Shown piece after piece: positions 8,434 through 18,181 of a stretch of 64,000 nucleotides of DNA. Origin of the DNA: DAOTWP01 sp034435675 (GTDB lineage: Bacteria > Chloroflexota > Anaerolineae > Aggregatilineales > Phototrophicaceae); NCBI GenBank assembly GCA_034435675.1, contig DAOTWP010000096.1, forward strand, positions 1 to 64,000, written 5' to 3'. A program made the position numbers and the translations under genes. Numbering within the stretch: position 1 is the first letter of the stretch; every line of letters begins with the position of its first letter. Under the pieces are notes generated by a model. It worked only from the letters and a program-made list of their open reading frames with translations. It did not search any database and was not told the DNA's origin.

Positions 8434-8648
8434 CACCAACAAGGTTAAGTTGACTACTCGGATACAGCCCTCACCCCCTCAGTCCCCCGTTCCCGAACGC
8501 CGCTTCGCGGCTGGGCGAGGGGGAGGAAAAATCCCCGGCAATTGGGCTGCTCGCCGCTCCTGGTGCCGAAGGCACAGTCGGGAGCGGGGTTGGGGGGTGA
8601 GGGCTGGACAAGGGCATCGGGTGTCATGCTCATCTTGTCGGACTACTT
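8434..8648 (+). repeat. Dispersed repeat family 1, copy B (full length)
   Basis: This is a complete copy. The left end reads CACCAACAAGGTTAAG; the right end read on the other strand is AGTAGTCCGACAAGATGAG. These form an imperfect terminal inverted repeat around CCRACAAG. The inside is GC-rich and self-complementary. It lies between the otsB start and the triple-repeat secreted protein. The remaining spacer, 8649-8929, shows no gene and should contain the promoter of the next gene. Confidence 0.82.
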
Positions 8649-8929
8649 ATGGTATCCATTGTATATGCTGCATAGGCAGCCGGGCACCGTAAGCGGTGAT
8701 CCGACACTGTGCCGCCGTCGCCTGCGGGCGCGGTGTCCTGCGCGGCTATCTCCCCCGGCGCGAACTGCCTTCAGCCTTTGGTAGCAGACGCTAATCCGCG
8801 TGCGGTTGGATGCCTGTCCGCCAGTGAATCGTGTATTCTGGAAACTACAGCCCGTGCGTCGGGAACAATTCGCGCGGCGCAAACGTCGAATCGCTGTGAG
8901 CAATGTACTAAAGTGTGAGGTCAACCAGG

Positions 8930-10087
8930 ATGAGGCACAATCGTTTAACCGTTATGCTGCTGCTTTTTATGCTGATTGCCGGGACACTGCTGCCATCTGG
9001 CGCCAGCGCGCAGGCACAGATTACCCCGCAGCCACCCGGCGAGCCGCCGGCAGCGGGACAGTCGCTGTTTAACGAACAGGTCACGGGCTTGAGCGCCACG
9101 TTTACCGATGGTGTGCTGACCGTAGCGGTGACCGGCGTGCATCTTGACGGCTGCATGGCACCGCTGATAGCGCAGCAGGTGCAGCAGGGCGAGGCGCTGG
9201 TCATTACCCTTTTACCCGACCCCGACGCGCCGCAGATGGGCGTGCCCTGCACCAACACACCGCAGCCGTTCGCGCTGGATGTGCTGGTGGAGCAGCAGTA
9301 CGAGAGCATCGCAGCGCTGGACGGGCTGGTGCTGGATGTTAATGGCTATGCGGTGCGCGTTTTTGGGCAGACGATTCTCACGGGCGATACCCCCGTTCCG
9401 ACGCAGGGCACCGCAGCGCCTGCCGAAAGCCGCACTGTGCAGCTTGATCCGCTGGTGAACAGCCCGCTGGTGGTTGAGCTTGCCGTTGTGGTGGTGAATG
9501 ACACTAGCGCGTCGGGCTTTGGTGTGCAGGTCAGCGGCTATTTCCCCGATGGCTGCGAAGCACCGCTGGTCGCACGGCAGGTGGTGGACGAAAACACGCG
9601 CACACTGCGAGTCAGCATTTACCGCCTGCTGCCGGATGCCTTCATGGCGTGCCCGGCGGTGCTGTGGCGCTATGACGCAATGCTGCCGCTGGAAGCGCCG
9701 CTTGAGGGGCTGTATACGCTGGATGTGAACGGCTTGATCGTGCGCTATGACTTTTCGGCACAGCGCGAAATCCCGGAGGGTATGAGCATGGCGCGTGTTC
9801 TGCATCAGATTGACAGTGTAGAGGCGCTGATTCTCGAATCGTTCCCGCCGCAGGTCAACCTGCTGGTGCGCGGCATCCAGCCGGACGGCTGCATGTACCC
9901 CGTGCTGATTGACCAGCAGCGTGACGGCGATACGATCACGGTGGAGATTTACCGCGAACTGCCGCCAGACATCATGTGCACCATGCAGATTGTCGCCTAT
10001 GAGGAAACGATCTCGCTGGGGGCGCTGGAAAGCGGCAGGACGTACACGATCAGCGTTAACGGGTTTACGCTTCAGGTGACGCTGTAG
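8930..10087 (+). CDS. Secreted protein of three repeated two-cysteine domains
   Basis: The 385-residue product has a clear signal peptide (LTVMLLLFMLIAGTLLPSGASA). The mature part holds three homologous beta-rich units of about 90-100 residues, near 45-125, 160-255 and 285-385. Each has a DGC motif (LDGCMAPLI, PDGCEAPLV, PDGCMYPVL), a second Cys about 35-40 residues later, and ends with a DVNG or SVNG strand. One disulfide per unit is likely. I do not recognise the family. A GTG at 8915 is an alternative start, but the ATG at 8930 gives a better signal peptide. It is probably a surface or secreted binding protein; that is inference. Confidence 0.75.
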   Translation: MRHNRLTVMLLLFMLIAGTLLPSGASAQAQITPQPPGEPPAAGQSLFNEQVTGLSATFTDGVLTVAVTGVHLDGCMAPLIAQQVQQGEALVITLLPDPDAPQMGVPCTNTPQPFALDVLVEQQYESIAALDGLVLDVNGYAVRVFGQTILTGDTPVPTQGTAAPAESRTVQLDPLVNSPLVVELAVVVVNDTSASGFGVQVSGYFPDGCEAPLVARQVVDENTRTLRVSIYRLLPDAFMACPAVLWRYDAMLPLEAPLEGLYTLDVNGLIVRYDFSAQREIPEGMSMARVLHQIDSVEALILESFPPQVNLLVRGIQPDGCMYPVLIDQQRDGDTITVEIYRELPPDIMCTMQIVAYEETISLGALESGRTYTISVNGFTLQVTL

Positions 10088-10104
10088 CGGCGTCCGGCAG
10101 GGCG

Positions 10105-10129
10105 GGGGGCGATGTGTCAGGTCGCCCCC
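10105..10129 (+). terminator. Hairpin after the triple-repeat protein gene
   Basis: GGGGGCGA pairs perfectly with TCGCCCCC across a 9-base loop, 17 bp past the stop codon. There is no U-tract, so termination is plausible but not assured. Confidence 0.5.
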
Positions 10130-10245
10130 TGTCTGAAGCTGGTCACACTTGCCTCTGATCCGCACACGCCTGTTTCTTGCACCTGCTCGTTATCATAGTT
10201 ACACTTACCGCTACCGGTAAATATTACATTTCTTGAGGTTCAACA

Positions 10246-12366
10246 ATGGGGCTTTTCGCTAAGAAAACTTTGATTCTTGCATTACTGGTCATCGCGCTTG
10301 CCTTGCTGGGCGTCAACATCGCTGCACAGGATGCCGTCCTGCCCGCCGAGGGCACGGAAATCCTGTGGGATAAATGGGGTGTGCCGCACATTTACGCGCC
10401 GGATAACGAAAGCCTGTTTTATGCTTTCGGCTGGGCGCAGATGCACAACCACGCCGACCTGGTCCTTCAGCTTTATGGACGGGCACGCGGCGAGGCGGCG
10501 GCATACTGGGGCGCGGACTTTGTGCAGTCCGATGTGCTGATCCACACACTGGGGGTGCCCGCAACGGCACAACTGTTTTACGACAATCAGGAACCGGAAT
10601 TCAGGGTGCTGGTGGATGCAATGGTGGCAGGCATGAACGCCTATGCCGCCGCCAACCCGGACGCGATTGATCCCGCCATGCAGCGCGCGCTGCCGGTGCG
10701 CAATACCGATCCGATTGCGCTGGCTTATTACGATCTGACAATCCTTTTTGTTGGCGGCAGCGGCATTGGTCAGGCTGGGGCATGGAGCGCCGCCGAAATG
10801 GGGTCTAACGCCATCGCTATCGCGCCGGAGCGTTCCGCCAGTGGCAACGCGCTGGCAATCCTCAACCCGCATCTTGACTGGAGCGACGTGTTTGTGTGGT
10901 TCGAGGCGCACTGGATTACGCCCGACCTGAACATGTACGGCGCGACGCTGGTCGGCTTGCCGGGCTTAGAAATTGGCTTCAACAGCTTCCTCGGCTGGAC
11001 ACACACCGTCAATACCTTTGACGGCGTTGATCTGTATGAACTGACGCTGACTGAATCCGGTGGCTATCTGCTGGATGGCGCGGAGCAGCAGTTCACCGTC
11101 AGCATGGACAGCATTGCTGTGTTGCAGGCAGACGGCAGCACCGCCGCGATGGAATTCCCCGTGGTGATGTCACAGCATGGTCCGGTGGTGGCGCAGCGTG
11201 AGGATGGCAAGGCGCTGGCGTTCCGCGTGGTCAACGACAGCCAGGACGCCATGTACCAGTGGTGGCGCATGGCAAACGCCGACAACTTCGAGGAATTTGA
11301 GGACGCCATGCGTATGGTGGCGATCCCGATGTTCAACACCGTCTATGCGGATGTGGATGGACACATCTACTACCTGTTCAACGCGCAGATTCCGGTGCGC
11401 GGAACCGGGGACTTCAATCAGTGGCTGGGCATTCAGCCGGGTGACGATTCCAGCCTGATCTGGACGGAACTGCACACCTACGACGACCTGCCCAAAGTGC
11501 TCGACCCGCCGACCGGGTGGCTGAGCAACGCCAACGAGCCGCCCTGGACCTCCACCATTCCGCCGGTGCTGAATATCGCGGACTACCCGCCGTACTTCGC
11601 GCCGCAGGATTATTACCAGCCGGGGCATATCTTCCGCCCGCAGGCAAGCCAGCAGGTCGCCGCGCTGGACGACTCGGTGACATTTGAGGAACTGGTTGCC
11701 GCCAAGCACGACACGCACATGGAAATCGCCGAGCATATGCTGGATGACCTGATCGCCGCAGCAATGGCGTCGGACAGCGCCATCGCGCAGGAAGCCGCCG
11801 GGGTGCTTGCCGCGTGGGATCGCCGTACAGATGCCAGCAGCCGGGGGGCGGTGCTGTTCATCCGCTGCATGGAGATTCTGCTGAACGAGCAGGGCATGGG
11901 CATGTTCGCCGTACCATTCGACATTGAGCAGCCGTTCACCACCCCCAGCGGATTGGCAGACCCCGACTCGGCGGTTGCCGCGCTGGAAGCCGCCGCCATG
12001 TCCATGCTGGATGAAGGGCTGGCGCTGGATGTGCCGTTTGGCAGCGTTTACCGGCTGCGGCTGGGCGACTATGACCTGCCGGGCAACGGCTACAGCGACC
12101 CGTTCGGCGTCTTCCGCGCCGCTTGGTACGCCCCGGCGGGCGATGGCACGTACACCGCGCAGGGTGGCGACTCGTGGTATGTGGTGGTCGAGTTCTCCAG
12201 CCCGCCGCGTGCCAGAGTGCTGGTGAGCCAGGGTAACGCTACACAGCCGGGATCGCCGCATGTCGGGGATCAACTGCTGCTGTTCAGCGCTCAGGAGATG
12301 CGCGCGGCACTGCTGACGCGCGATGCGATTGAGGCAAATCTGGAACTGCACACGACGTTTGAGTAG
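10246..12366 (+). CDS. Penicillin acylase family Ntn hydrolase, exported
   Basis: The 706-residue precursor belongs to the penicillin G / acyl-homoserine-lactone acylase family (peptidase family S45). An export signal occupies residues 1-27. The alpha-chain region has WDKWGVPHIYA and FGWAQMHNHADLVLQLYGRARG. The autocatalytic site is GSNA with Ser187 as the expected N-terminal nucleophile of the beta chain, followed by NPHLDW. Such enzymes cleave amide bonds of acylated compounds, including beta-lactams, N-acyl-homoserine lactones and aculeacin; the actual substrate cannot be read from sequence. Its 3' end faces tryptophanase across a 41-bp spacer with a hairpin. Confidence 0.9.
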   Translation: MGLFAKKTLILALLVIALALLGVNIAAQDAVLPAEGTEILWDKWGVPHIYAPDNESLFYAFGWAQMHNHADLVLQLYGRARGEAAAYWGADFVQSDVLIHTLGVPATAQLFYDNQEPEFRVLVDAMVAGMNAYAAANPDAIDPAMQRALPVRNTDPIALAYYDLTILFVGGSGIGQAGAWSAAEMGSNAIAIAPERSASGNALAILNPHLDWSDVFVWFEAHWITPDLNMYGATLVGLPGLEIGFNSFLGWTHTVNTFDGVDLYELTLTESGGYLLDGAEQQFTVSMDSIAVLQADGSTAAMEFPVVMSQHGPVVAQREDGKALAFRVVNDSQDAMYQWWRMANADNFEEFEDAMRMVAIPMFNTVYADVDGHIYYLFNAQIPVRGTGDFNQWLGIQPGDDSSLIWTELHTYDDLPKVLDPPTGWLSNANEPPWTSTIPPVLNIADYPPYFAPQDYYQPGHIFRPQASQQVAALDDSVTFEELVAAKHDTHMEIAEHMLDDLIAAAMASDSAIAQEAAGVLAAWDRRTDASSRGAVLFIRCMEILLNEQGMGMFAVPFDIEQPFTTPSGLADPDSAVAALEAAAMSMLDEGLALDVPFGSVYRLRLGDYDLPGNGYSDPFGVFRAAWYAPAGDGTYTAQGGDSWYVVVEFSSPPRARVLVSQGNATQPGSPHVGDQLLLFSAQEMRAALLTRDAIEANLELHTTFE

Positions 12367-12374
12367 GCAGCAGC

Positions 12375-12398
12375 GGGGGCAGGCAGTGCCCTGCCCCC
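12375..12398. terminator. Hairpin between convergent genes
   Basis: GGGGGCAGG pairs with CCTGCCCCC over a 6-base loop, midway between the acylase and tryptophanase stop codons. It could serve both directions, but no strong U-tract is present. Confidence 0.55.
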
Positions 12399-12407
12399 CG
12401 TTTACCT

Positions 12408-13811
<1,404 letters not shown>

Positions 13812-13956
13812 TTTTATTCCTTGTCGCTGCTGCCAGCGATAGGGGCTGGCAAAGATGCGGGTGAGTATAACCCGCTGGCACTGGTCAGCGCTGCCAATTT
13901 TACCGCTGCGGACAGAAATCCAGAAACAGACCAGTGCGGTGGTCTTGCCGGGGGTC

Positions 13957-14886
13957 TCAGTTCCACCAGCGCCAGCGGAAATAGGCGTGCTGGTCGCCAT
14001 CGGTGCTGCGCGACAAAAAGAGCATTTCATCGCGTCCAAAGCTGACCATCAGCAGGGCGTGGTAAGCGGCACGGCGCACGGCGGCATGCGGGTCGGTCAG
14101 GGCGCGCAGCAGCACCGGCAGCACCTGCTGTCCCAGCATGGCGAGATCCTGCTGCAAAATATCCAGTGAGGCGAGGCTGTCCGTATCCAGATCAACCCAG
14201 CGCGCAACAATGGCGTTGCAGCCCACCGCCCCGACCGCCATCAGCGCGGCGGCGCGCAGTTCGGGGGAGTTGGCGGTTTGCGCCTGTGCCAGCAGCGGCA
14301 GCAGCGCGTCCAGTTCGGCAATATCGCCCAGCGCGCGCACCACCGCCAGCCGCACGCCGGCGTCGGCATCGCTGATCGCATCCAGCAGCGCGGGCAGCAC
14401 GTCGGCATCGCCAATGACACCTAAGCCCTGCGCGGCAAGCTGGCGCACGTAGGCGTCAGAATCGGTCAGCAAAAACAGGCGCAGGTAGCGTTTGCTGTCG
14501 CCAGGTTTGAACTGTGCGATGTCCATTGCCACCCAGCGGCGTAAATCCACATGCTGCGCGATGGTCAGGTCACGCGGGGGCAAACTGCGCGGCGGCAGCG
14601 GCTTGAGACTCATCACGCCCTGATACGCCAGCCGGGCGACAGTCAGATCGCTGTCATACAGCGCGCGCATGAACAGCGGCAGCGCCAGCGGGGTTTTGAG
14701 CGTCAGCAGCAGCCGCAGCATTGCCGCGCGGTAAAACGGGTTCTCGTCGTGGAGGGCACCGCGCAGCGCTTCGACCACCTGTGCCGGGGGACGCCGCAGC
14801 AAAGCCGTCGAAACCTTTTCGAGCCAGCAAAAGGCGCGCTCAGGGTCATGATAAAACGACGATTCAGGTTGCGGGCGCTGCTTCAT
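13957..14886 (-). CDS. HEAT-repeat protein
   Basis: The 309-residue protein is built of paired helices typical of HEAT/PBS-lyase-type repeats: DAYVRQLAAQGLGVIGD, DAGVRLAVVRALGDIAE and PHAAVRRAAYHALL. Such repeats form superhelical scaffolds for protein binding. There is no signal peptide or catalytic domain. The start is uncertain between 14904 and 14886; neither has a strong Shine-Dalgarno. It lies upstream of tnaA on the same strand, 145 bp away, and is divergent from rpiA. Function unknown. Confidence 0.78.
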   Translation of the reverse strand: MKQRPQPESSFYHDPERAFCWLEKVSTALLRRPPAQVVEALRGALHDENPFYRAAMLRLLLTLKTPLALPLFMRALYDSDLTVARLAYQGVMSLKPLPPRSLPPRDLTIAQHVDLRRWVAMDIAQFKPGDSKRYLRLFLLTDSDAYVRQLAAQGLGVIGDADVLPALLDAISDADAGVRLAVVRALGDIAELDALLPLLAQAQTANSPELRAAALMAVGAVGCNAIVARWVDLDTDSLASLDILQQDLAMLGQQVLPVLLRALTDPHAAVRRAAYHALLMVSFGRDEMLFLSRSTDGDQHAYFRWRWWN

Positions 14887-14987
14887 AAGGCACATCCGGG
14901 ACATAAATCCACCACTGTGGACTGTTCTCATTGCACTAATTTTAACATGAACCAGGTTCTGCTGTCGTTAGCGAAACCCGGCGCGGG

Positions 14988-14993
14988 TATAAT
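14988..14993 (+). promoter_or_regulatory. Candidate -10 box of rpiA
   Basis: TATAAT preceded by GCGGG sits 36 bp before the rpiA ATG. The -35 is weak, so the call rests on the perfect -10. Confidence 0.4.
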
Positions 14994-15029
14994 GGGCACT
15001 GGATCAGCACGCAGCAGGGACACAAACGG

Positions 15030-15725
15030 ATGAGCGCGAACAGTGATCTTTACAAGCAGCAGGCAGCCGCCTGCGCCGTGCCGCTGGTGCAGCCGGGTAT
15101 GGTGATTGGGCTGGGCACAGGCAGCACCGCCCTGCACTTCCTGCGGATGCTTGCCGCCCGTTATGCCAGCGGCGAACTGCCCGGTTTGCTGGGCGTGCCG
15201 ACCTCACAGGGGGTTGCTGACGAGGCGCAGCGGTTGGGCATTCCGCTGACCACACTGGAAACGCACCCGCGTCTGGCGCTGACGGTGGACGGCGCAGACG
15301 AAATTGACCCGCAGTGCAACCTGATTAAAGGCGGCGGCAGGGCACTGCTGCGCGAAAAGATCGTCGCCCAGGCAAGTGAGCGCGAGATCATCGTCGCGGA
15401 TGCCGCCAAGCGCGTGCCCGCACTGGGCACCACCTGGGCGCTGCCGGTGGAGGTGCTGCCGTTTGGCTGGCGCACGGCGGCGCTGTATATCGAGTCGCTG
15501 GGTGGCGTGCCTGCGCTGCGCATGGACGGCGACAGCCCGGTCATGACCGATAATGGTAATTATCTGCTGGACTGCCAGTTTGGGGTGATTGGCGATCCCC
15601 CGGCGCTGGCGGAACGGCTTAAACGCCATGCCGGGATTATTGAACACGGGCTGTTTATCGGGCTGGCAGCAGAGGTGATTACTGTTGGACCGGATGGGGT
15701 GGAGCACAGCCGCTGCACGCGGTGA
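15030..15725 (+). CDS. rpiA: Ribose-5-phosphate isomerase A
   Basis: This 231-residue protein has the normal RpiA length. It interconverts ribose 5-phosphate and ribulose 5-phosphate in the non-oxidative pentose phosphate pathway. The diagnostic motifs are GLGTGSTA (about 28-35), DGADEID (89-95) and KGGGRALLREK (99-109), followed by the conserved C-terminal HGLFIGLA. It is monocistronic, convergent with the DUF433 gene and about 5 kb from zwf, another pentose-phosphate enzyme. Confidence 0.95.
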   Translation: MSANSDLYKQQAAACAVPLVQPGMVIGLGTGSTALHFLRMLAARYASGELPGLLGVPTSQGVADEAQRLGIPLTTLETHPRLALTVDGADEIDPQCNLIKGGGRALLREKIVAQASEREIIVADAAKRVPALGTTWALPVEVLPFGWRTAALYIESLGGVPALRMDGDSPVMTDNGNYLLDCQFGVIGDPPALAERLKRHAGIIEHGLFIGLAAEVITVGPDGVEHSRCTR

Positions 15726-15740
15726 GGGGGCGGAACATTT

Positions 15741-16124
15741 TCAGCAAGGTAGAAGCGAATTTTCGCTGCCTATGCGTTTTTCCGCCAATGCCTCTGACCG
15801 ACGAATGCGCGTGCGAATTTGCTCGTCTAAAACATCACGATGCTGGTAGTAATACGCCAGTGCCGCGCGAACCTGTGCCAGCGTTAATCCGAACCATGCC
15901 GCCAGCCCGTCAACATCCTGCCCATGATAGATTTTGACGGTGGCAATATCTGCCACTGTTACCGTTGTGCCCACAATATAGGGGCTGCCACCGCGCACCT
16001 GCGGATTGGTGGCGATCAGATCAATACTCTGGATGATGTCTATCGAGACTATTCCTGCCCAACAATTTCCGGTCTGCCTGAACAATTTTAACCTGCCAGA
16101 TGTCCTGGCGGCAGTCTGCATCAT
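15741..16124 (-). CDS. DUF433 family protein
   Basis: The 127-residue product contains a DUF433 domain in its middle: NPQVRGGSPYIVGTTVTVADI followed by GLTLAQVRAALAYYYQHRD. The fold is a small winged helix often found in toxin-antitoxin-like pairs, typically as the antitoxin side of a PIN-type partner. No PIN toxin gene is adjacent here. The N-terminal ~25 residues are not part of the family and the true start may lie further in. Function uncertain. Confidence 0.7.
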   Translation of the reverse strand: MMQTAARTSGRLKLFRQTGNCWAGIVSIDIIQSIDLIATNPQVRGGSPYIVGTTVTVADIATVKIYHGQDVDGLAAWFGLTLAQVRAALAYYYQHRDVLDEQIRTRIRRSEALAEKRIGSENSLLPC

Positions 16125-16148
16125 TTGCGGCGTGCTGATGGTTTCCGA

Positions 16149-17258
16149 CTACCACAGCTTGCCGCATTGCAGATCATCGAACGCGGTCATGGCGCGCCGC
16201 AGCATCGGCAGCCAGTAGGGCATTGTCTCGCGGTTCAGCCCGCCCCGGCACCATTCAGTTGCCACATACACGCAGATCACCGCCGACAGCCGGTAATCAT
16301 TGTATAGCTGCTCCCAGCCGTAATCGCGCCCGCCAGCGCGCCCGCCAGCGCGCCTGAGCAGCTGCGCATGATAATGCCGCAGCACCTGCTGTTCGAGACT
16401 GCGGCGCACTTCGGCATGCCACTTGAGCACCATCGTATAGGCAAGGTCATACACCCCCAGCCACACTGTCAGGCTCCAGTCAAACGGCTGGCGATCCACA
16501 ATATACAGCGGACGGTCACCTTCTAGCGGGATGAGGATGTTGGACAGATTGGTGTCGCCGTGAATCAGCGTAAAGCCGCTGTCGTCCTGCGTGCGTTCGA
16601 TCATCAGCGGGGGATGCTGCTCATACAGCGTGTAGATGGCGTCCTGCCAGTGCGGCGCTAACTGGTCAGCACAGGCGGCGAGGATATGCCCGGCGCCGGG
16701 ACGCGCAATGCTGACAAAGCGGTTGATCGCCGCAGCATCGGGCAGTGCTGCGCCAATGGTGGCAAGCCGCTCTTTGCCCCACCAGTGCGCGTGCAGGGCG
16801 GCAAGCCCTTCTGCCAGCGCCAAGCCGTGTTCCAGCGTGGGCGGTCGGGTGTGTGAGGCGACATGCGTTGCAGTCAGATCGTCAATCAGCACATGGTAGC
16901 GGTGCAGGGCTTCGGCATACGCCGCGTCGTAGCAGCGGACGATGGGCACATCGGCTGCCCCTACGTAGTCGCGGATGTAATAGTTGACTTCTGAAGGACC
17001 GAAGAACTCCTCCTCCATATCCGCATTGACCAGTTTCAGGAACAGGCGGCGGGGCATGTCGCCGCGCGCATCCTGCGTGTATTCCAGCCGGAGCCGAACA
17101 CTGGTGGACAGCTCGCGCTCGTCGGCATCCAGCGCGAACGACTCGACCGCCCCCTGTTGCAGCGCGCCACTGCGGGTGAGCACGGTGCTCAGCCACGCGG
17201 CAGTCACCTGTTCCAGAGACGTAATGACCGTATTTTCAGGCATGGCAGTTGCTGACAA
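16149..17258 (-). CDS. Phosphotransferase of the aminoglycoside/choline kinase fold
   Basis: This 369-residue protein has the small-molecule kinase fold. The catalytic loop is LIHGDTNLSNIL, with Asp as base and Asn for metal. YIVDRQPFDW replaces the usual DFG-like metal site, and FLKLVN may hold the nucleotide-binding Lys. It resembles the ecdysteroid-kinase-like/APH group rather than a clinical resistance enzyme, so the substrate is unknown. Near residue 305 the sequence RAGGRAGGRD is encoded by a short repeat. Start: TTG at 17258 has AAAGGGA close upstream; ATG at 17243 is the alternative. The DUF433 gene follows 24 bp downstream on the same strand. Confidence 0.78.
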   Translation of the reverse strand: MSATAMPENTVITSLEQVTAAWLSTVLTRSGALQQGAVESFALDADERELSTSVRLRLEYTQDARGDMPRRLFLKLVNADMEEEFFGPSEVNYYIRDYVGAADVPIVRCYDAAYAEALHRYHVLIDDLTATHVASHTRPPTLEHGLALAEGLAALHAHWWGKERLATIGAALPDAAAINRFVSIARPGAGHILAACADQLAPHWQDAIYTLYEQHPPLMIERTQDDSGFTLIHGDTNLSNILIPLEGDRPLYIVDRQPFDWSLTVWLGVYDLAYTMVLKWHAEVRRSLEQQVLRHYHAQLLRRAGGRAGGRDYGWEQLYNDYRLSAVICVYVATEWCRGGLNRETMPYWLPMLRRAMTAFDDLQCGKLW

Positions 17259-17311
17259 ATAATCCCTTTCCGGCAGGGCACAGCCCGGTGGAAATATCTA
17301 TAGACAAATTT

Positions 17312-17326
17312 ATGCTATCATAGCAT
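17312..17326. promoter_or_regulatory. 15-bp palindrome upstream of the kinase gene
   Basis: ATGCTATCATAGCAT has perfect 7-bp arms around one centre base. It lies 54 bp upstream of the kinase start in an AT-rich patch of otherwise GC-rich DNA. The position suits an operator. Confidence 0.4.
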
Positions 17327-17449
17327 CTAGGCACTTGTCTACTCCTGAACAGCATAACACAACAGCCTACCGGGACTTTACCCCGCGCAATATCGGTGCG
17401 TGCTGTCTGTGTTATGCGGGGTTGTAAAGCAGCAATATACCCCTGCTCG

Positions 17450-18013
17450 TCACTTGACAACCTGCTCATAACGAAACGCGCCGGGGAAGTCCTCAGCGAC
17501 CTGCTTGCGCTTGGCGCTCCATTCCTCGATCTGCACGCGGAACACGGCGGTGCGCTTCAGTTCTTCGTCCACTGGCGGGCGGTAATCTGTGCCGGGTTTG
17601 AGGTGCGGGGCGTATTTGTCCAGCAGCAGTTGCAGCGCCGTTTTCGCCTCCGCGGCGTCCTCAACCACGCTTGCCCGCCCAAAGACGACCACGCTGGCGT
17701 ACTCCACGCTGAATTCCAGCGCGGTATCGGCGGGCAGCAGCCGCCCCATCTCCATCACTGTCAGGCAGACCGCCGGGTTGGCGTCAATGTTGGCGCGGGT
17801 TCGCCCCACGTTTGCCGTATGGATGTAGATGCAGTGCTGCGCCTCGGCATAGACATACAGATTGCTGTTGAGAAACGGCTGCCCCTCATGCGCGGTTGCC
17901 AGCGTCATCAGCGGCGCACGGTGTAAAAAGGCGCGCACCCAGGCATCATCTTCAACGGCGCGGTCACTGCGGCGGATTTCGGCACGGGGCAGGGTAAGGT
18001 AGTCTTTGGGCAT
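17450..18013 (-). CDS. Pyridoxamine 5'-phosphate oxidase-fold flavoprotein
   Basis: The 187-residue protein shows the FMN-binding split-barrel pattern: LMTLATAHEGQPFLNSNLYV at the first strands, HCIYIHTANVGRTRANIDAN (phosphate-binding region) and PAVCLTVMEMG. It resembles the 5-nitroimidazole-reductase/PNPOx-like group that binds FMN, heme or F420. The exact reaction is not predictable. The FMN-dependent 2-hydroxy-acid oxidase gene is upstream on the same strand, separated by a 168-bp spacer with a hairpin, so they are probably separate units. Confidence 0.82.
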   Translation of the reverse strand: MPKDYLTLPRAEIRRSDRAVEDDAWVRAFLHRAPLMTLATAHEGQPFLNSNLYVYAEAQHCIYIHTANVGRTRANIDANPAVCLTVMEMGRLLPADTALEFSVEYASVVVFGRASVVEDAAEAKTALQLLLDKYAPHLKPGTDYRPPVDEELKRTAVFRVQIEEWSAKRKQVAEDFPGAFRYEQVVK

Positions 18014-18065
18014 GGCATGGGTTTCCTGTCAGGTAAGCAGCCTGATGAATTGGTTAAAAGGATGC

Positions 18066-18088
18066 GGGGCACACCACCAGCGTGCCCC
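18066..18088. repeat. GGGGCAC hairpin in the spacer
   Basis: GGGGCAC and GTGCCCC form a 7-bp stem in the 168-bp spacer between two minus-strand genes. The right arm continues as CTACGG, like other members of the GTAGGGGC palindrome group. It may end transcription of the upstream gene. Confidence 0.45.
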
Positions 18089-18181
18089 TACGGGAAAATC
18101 ACTGCACATTCACCAGACTACAGACCCATGCAGACCAATTACAGCACCGGATAAGACCAATCCGGGCAGCGCTGGCGTGCG

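Noticed and set aside
16149..17258. Aminoglycoside resistance gene
   Set aside because: Only the general kinase fold is shared; the sequence lies closer to the ecdysteroid-kinase-like group, so no resistance claim is made.
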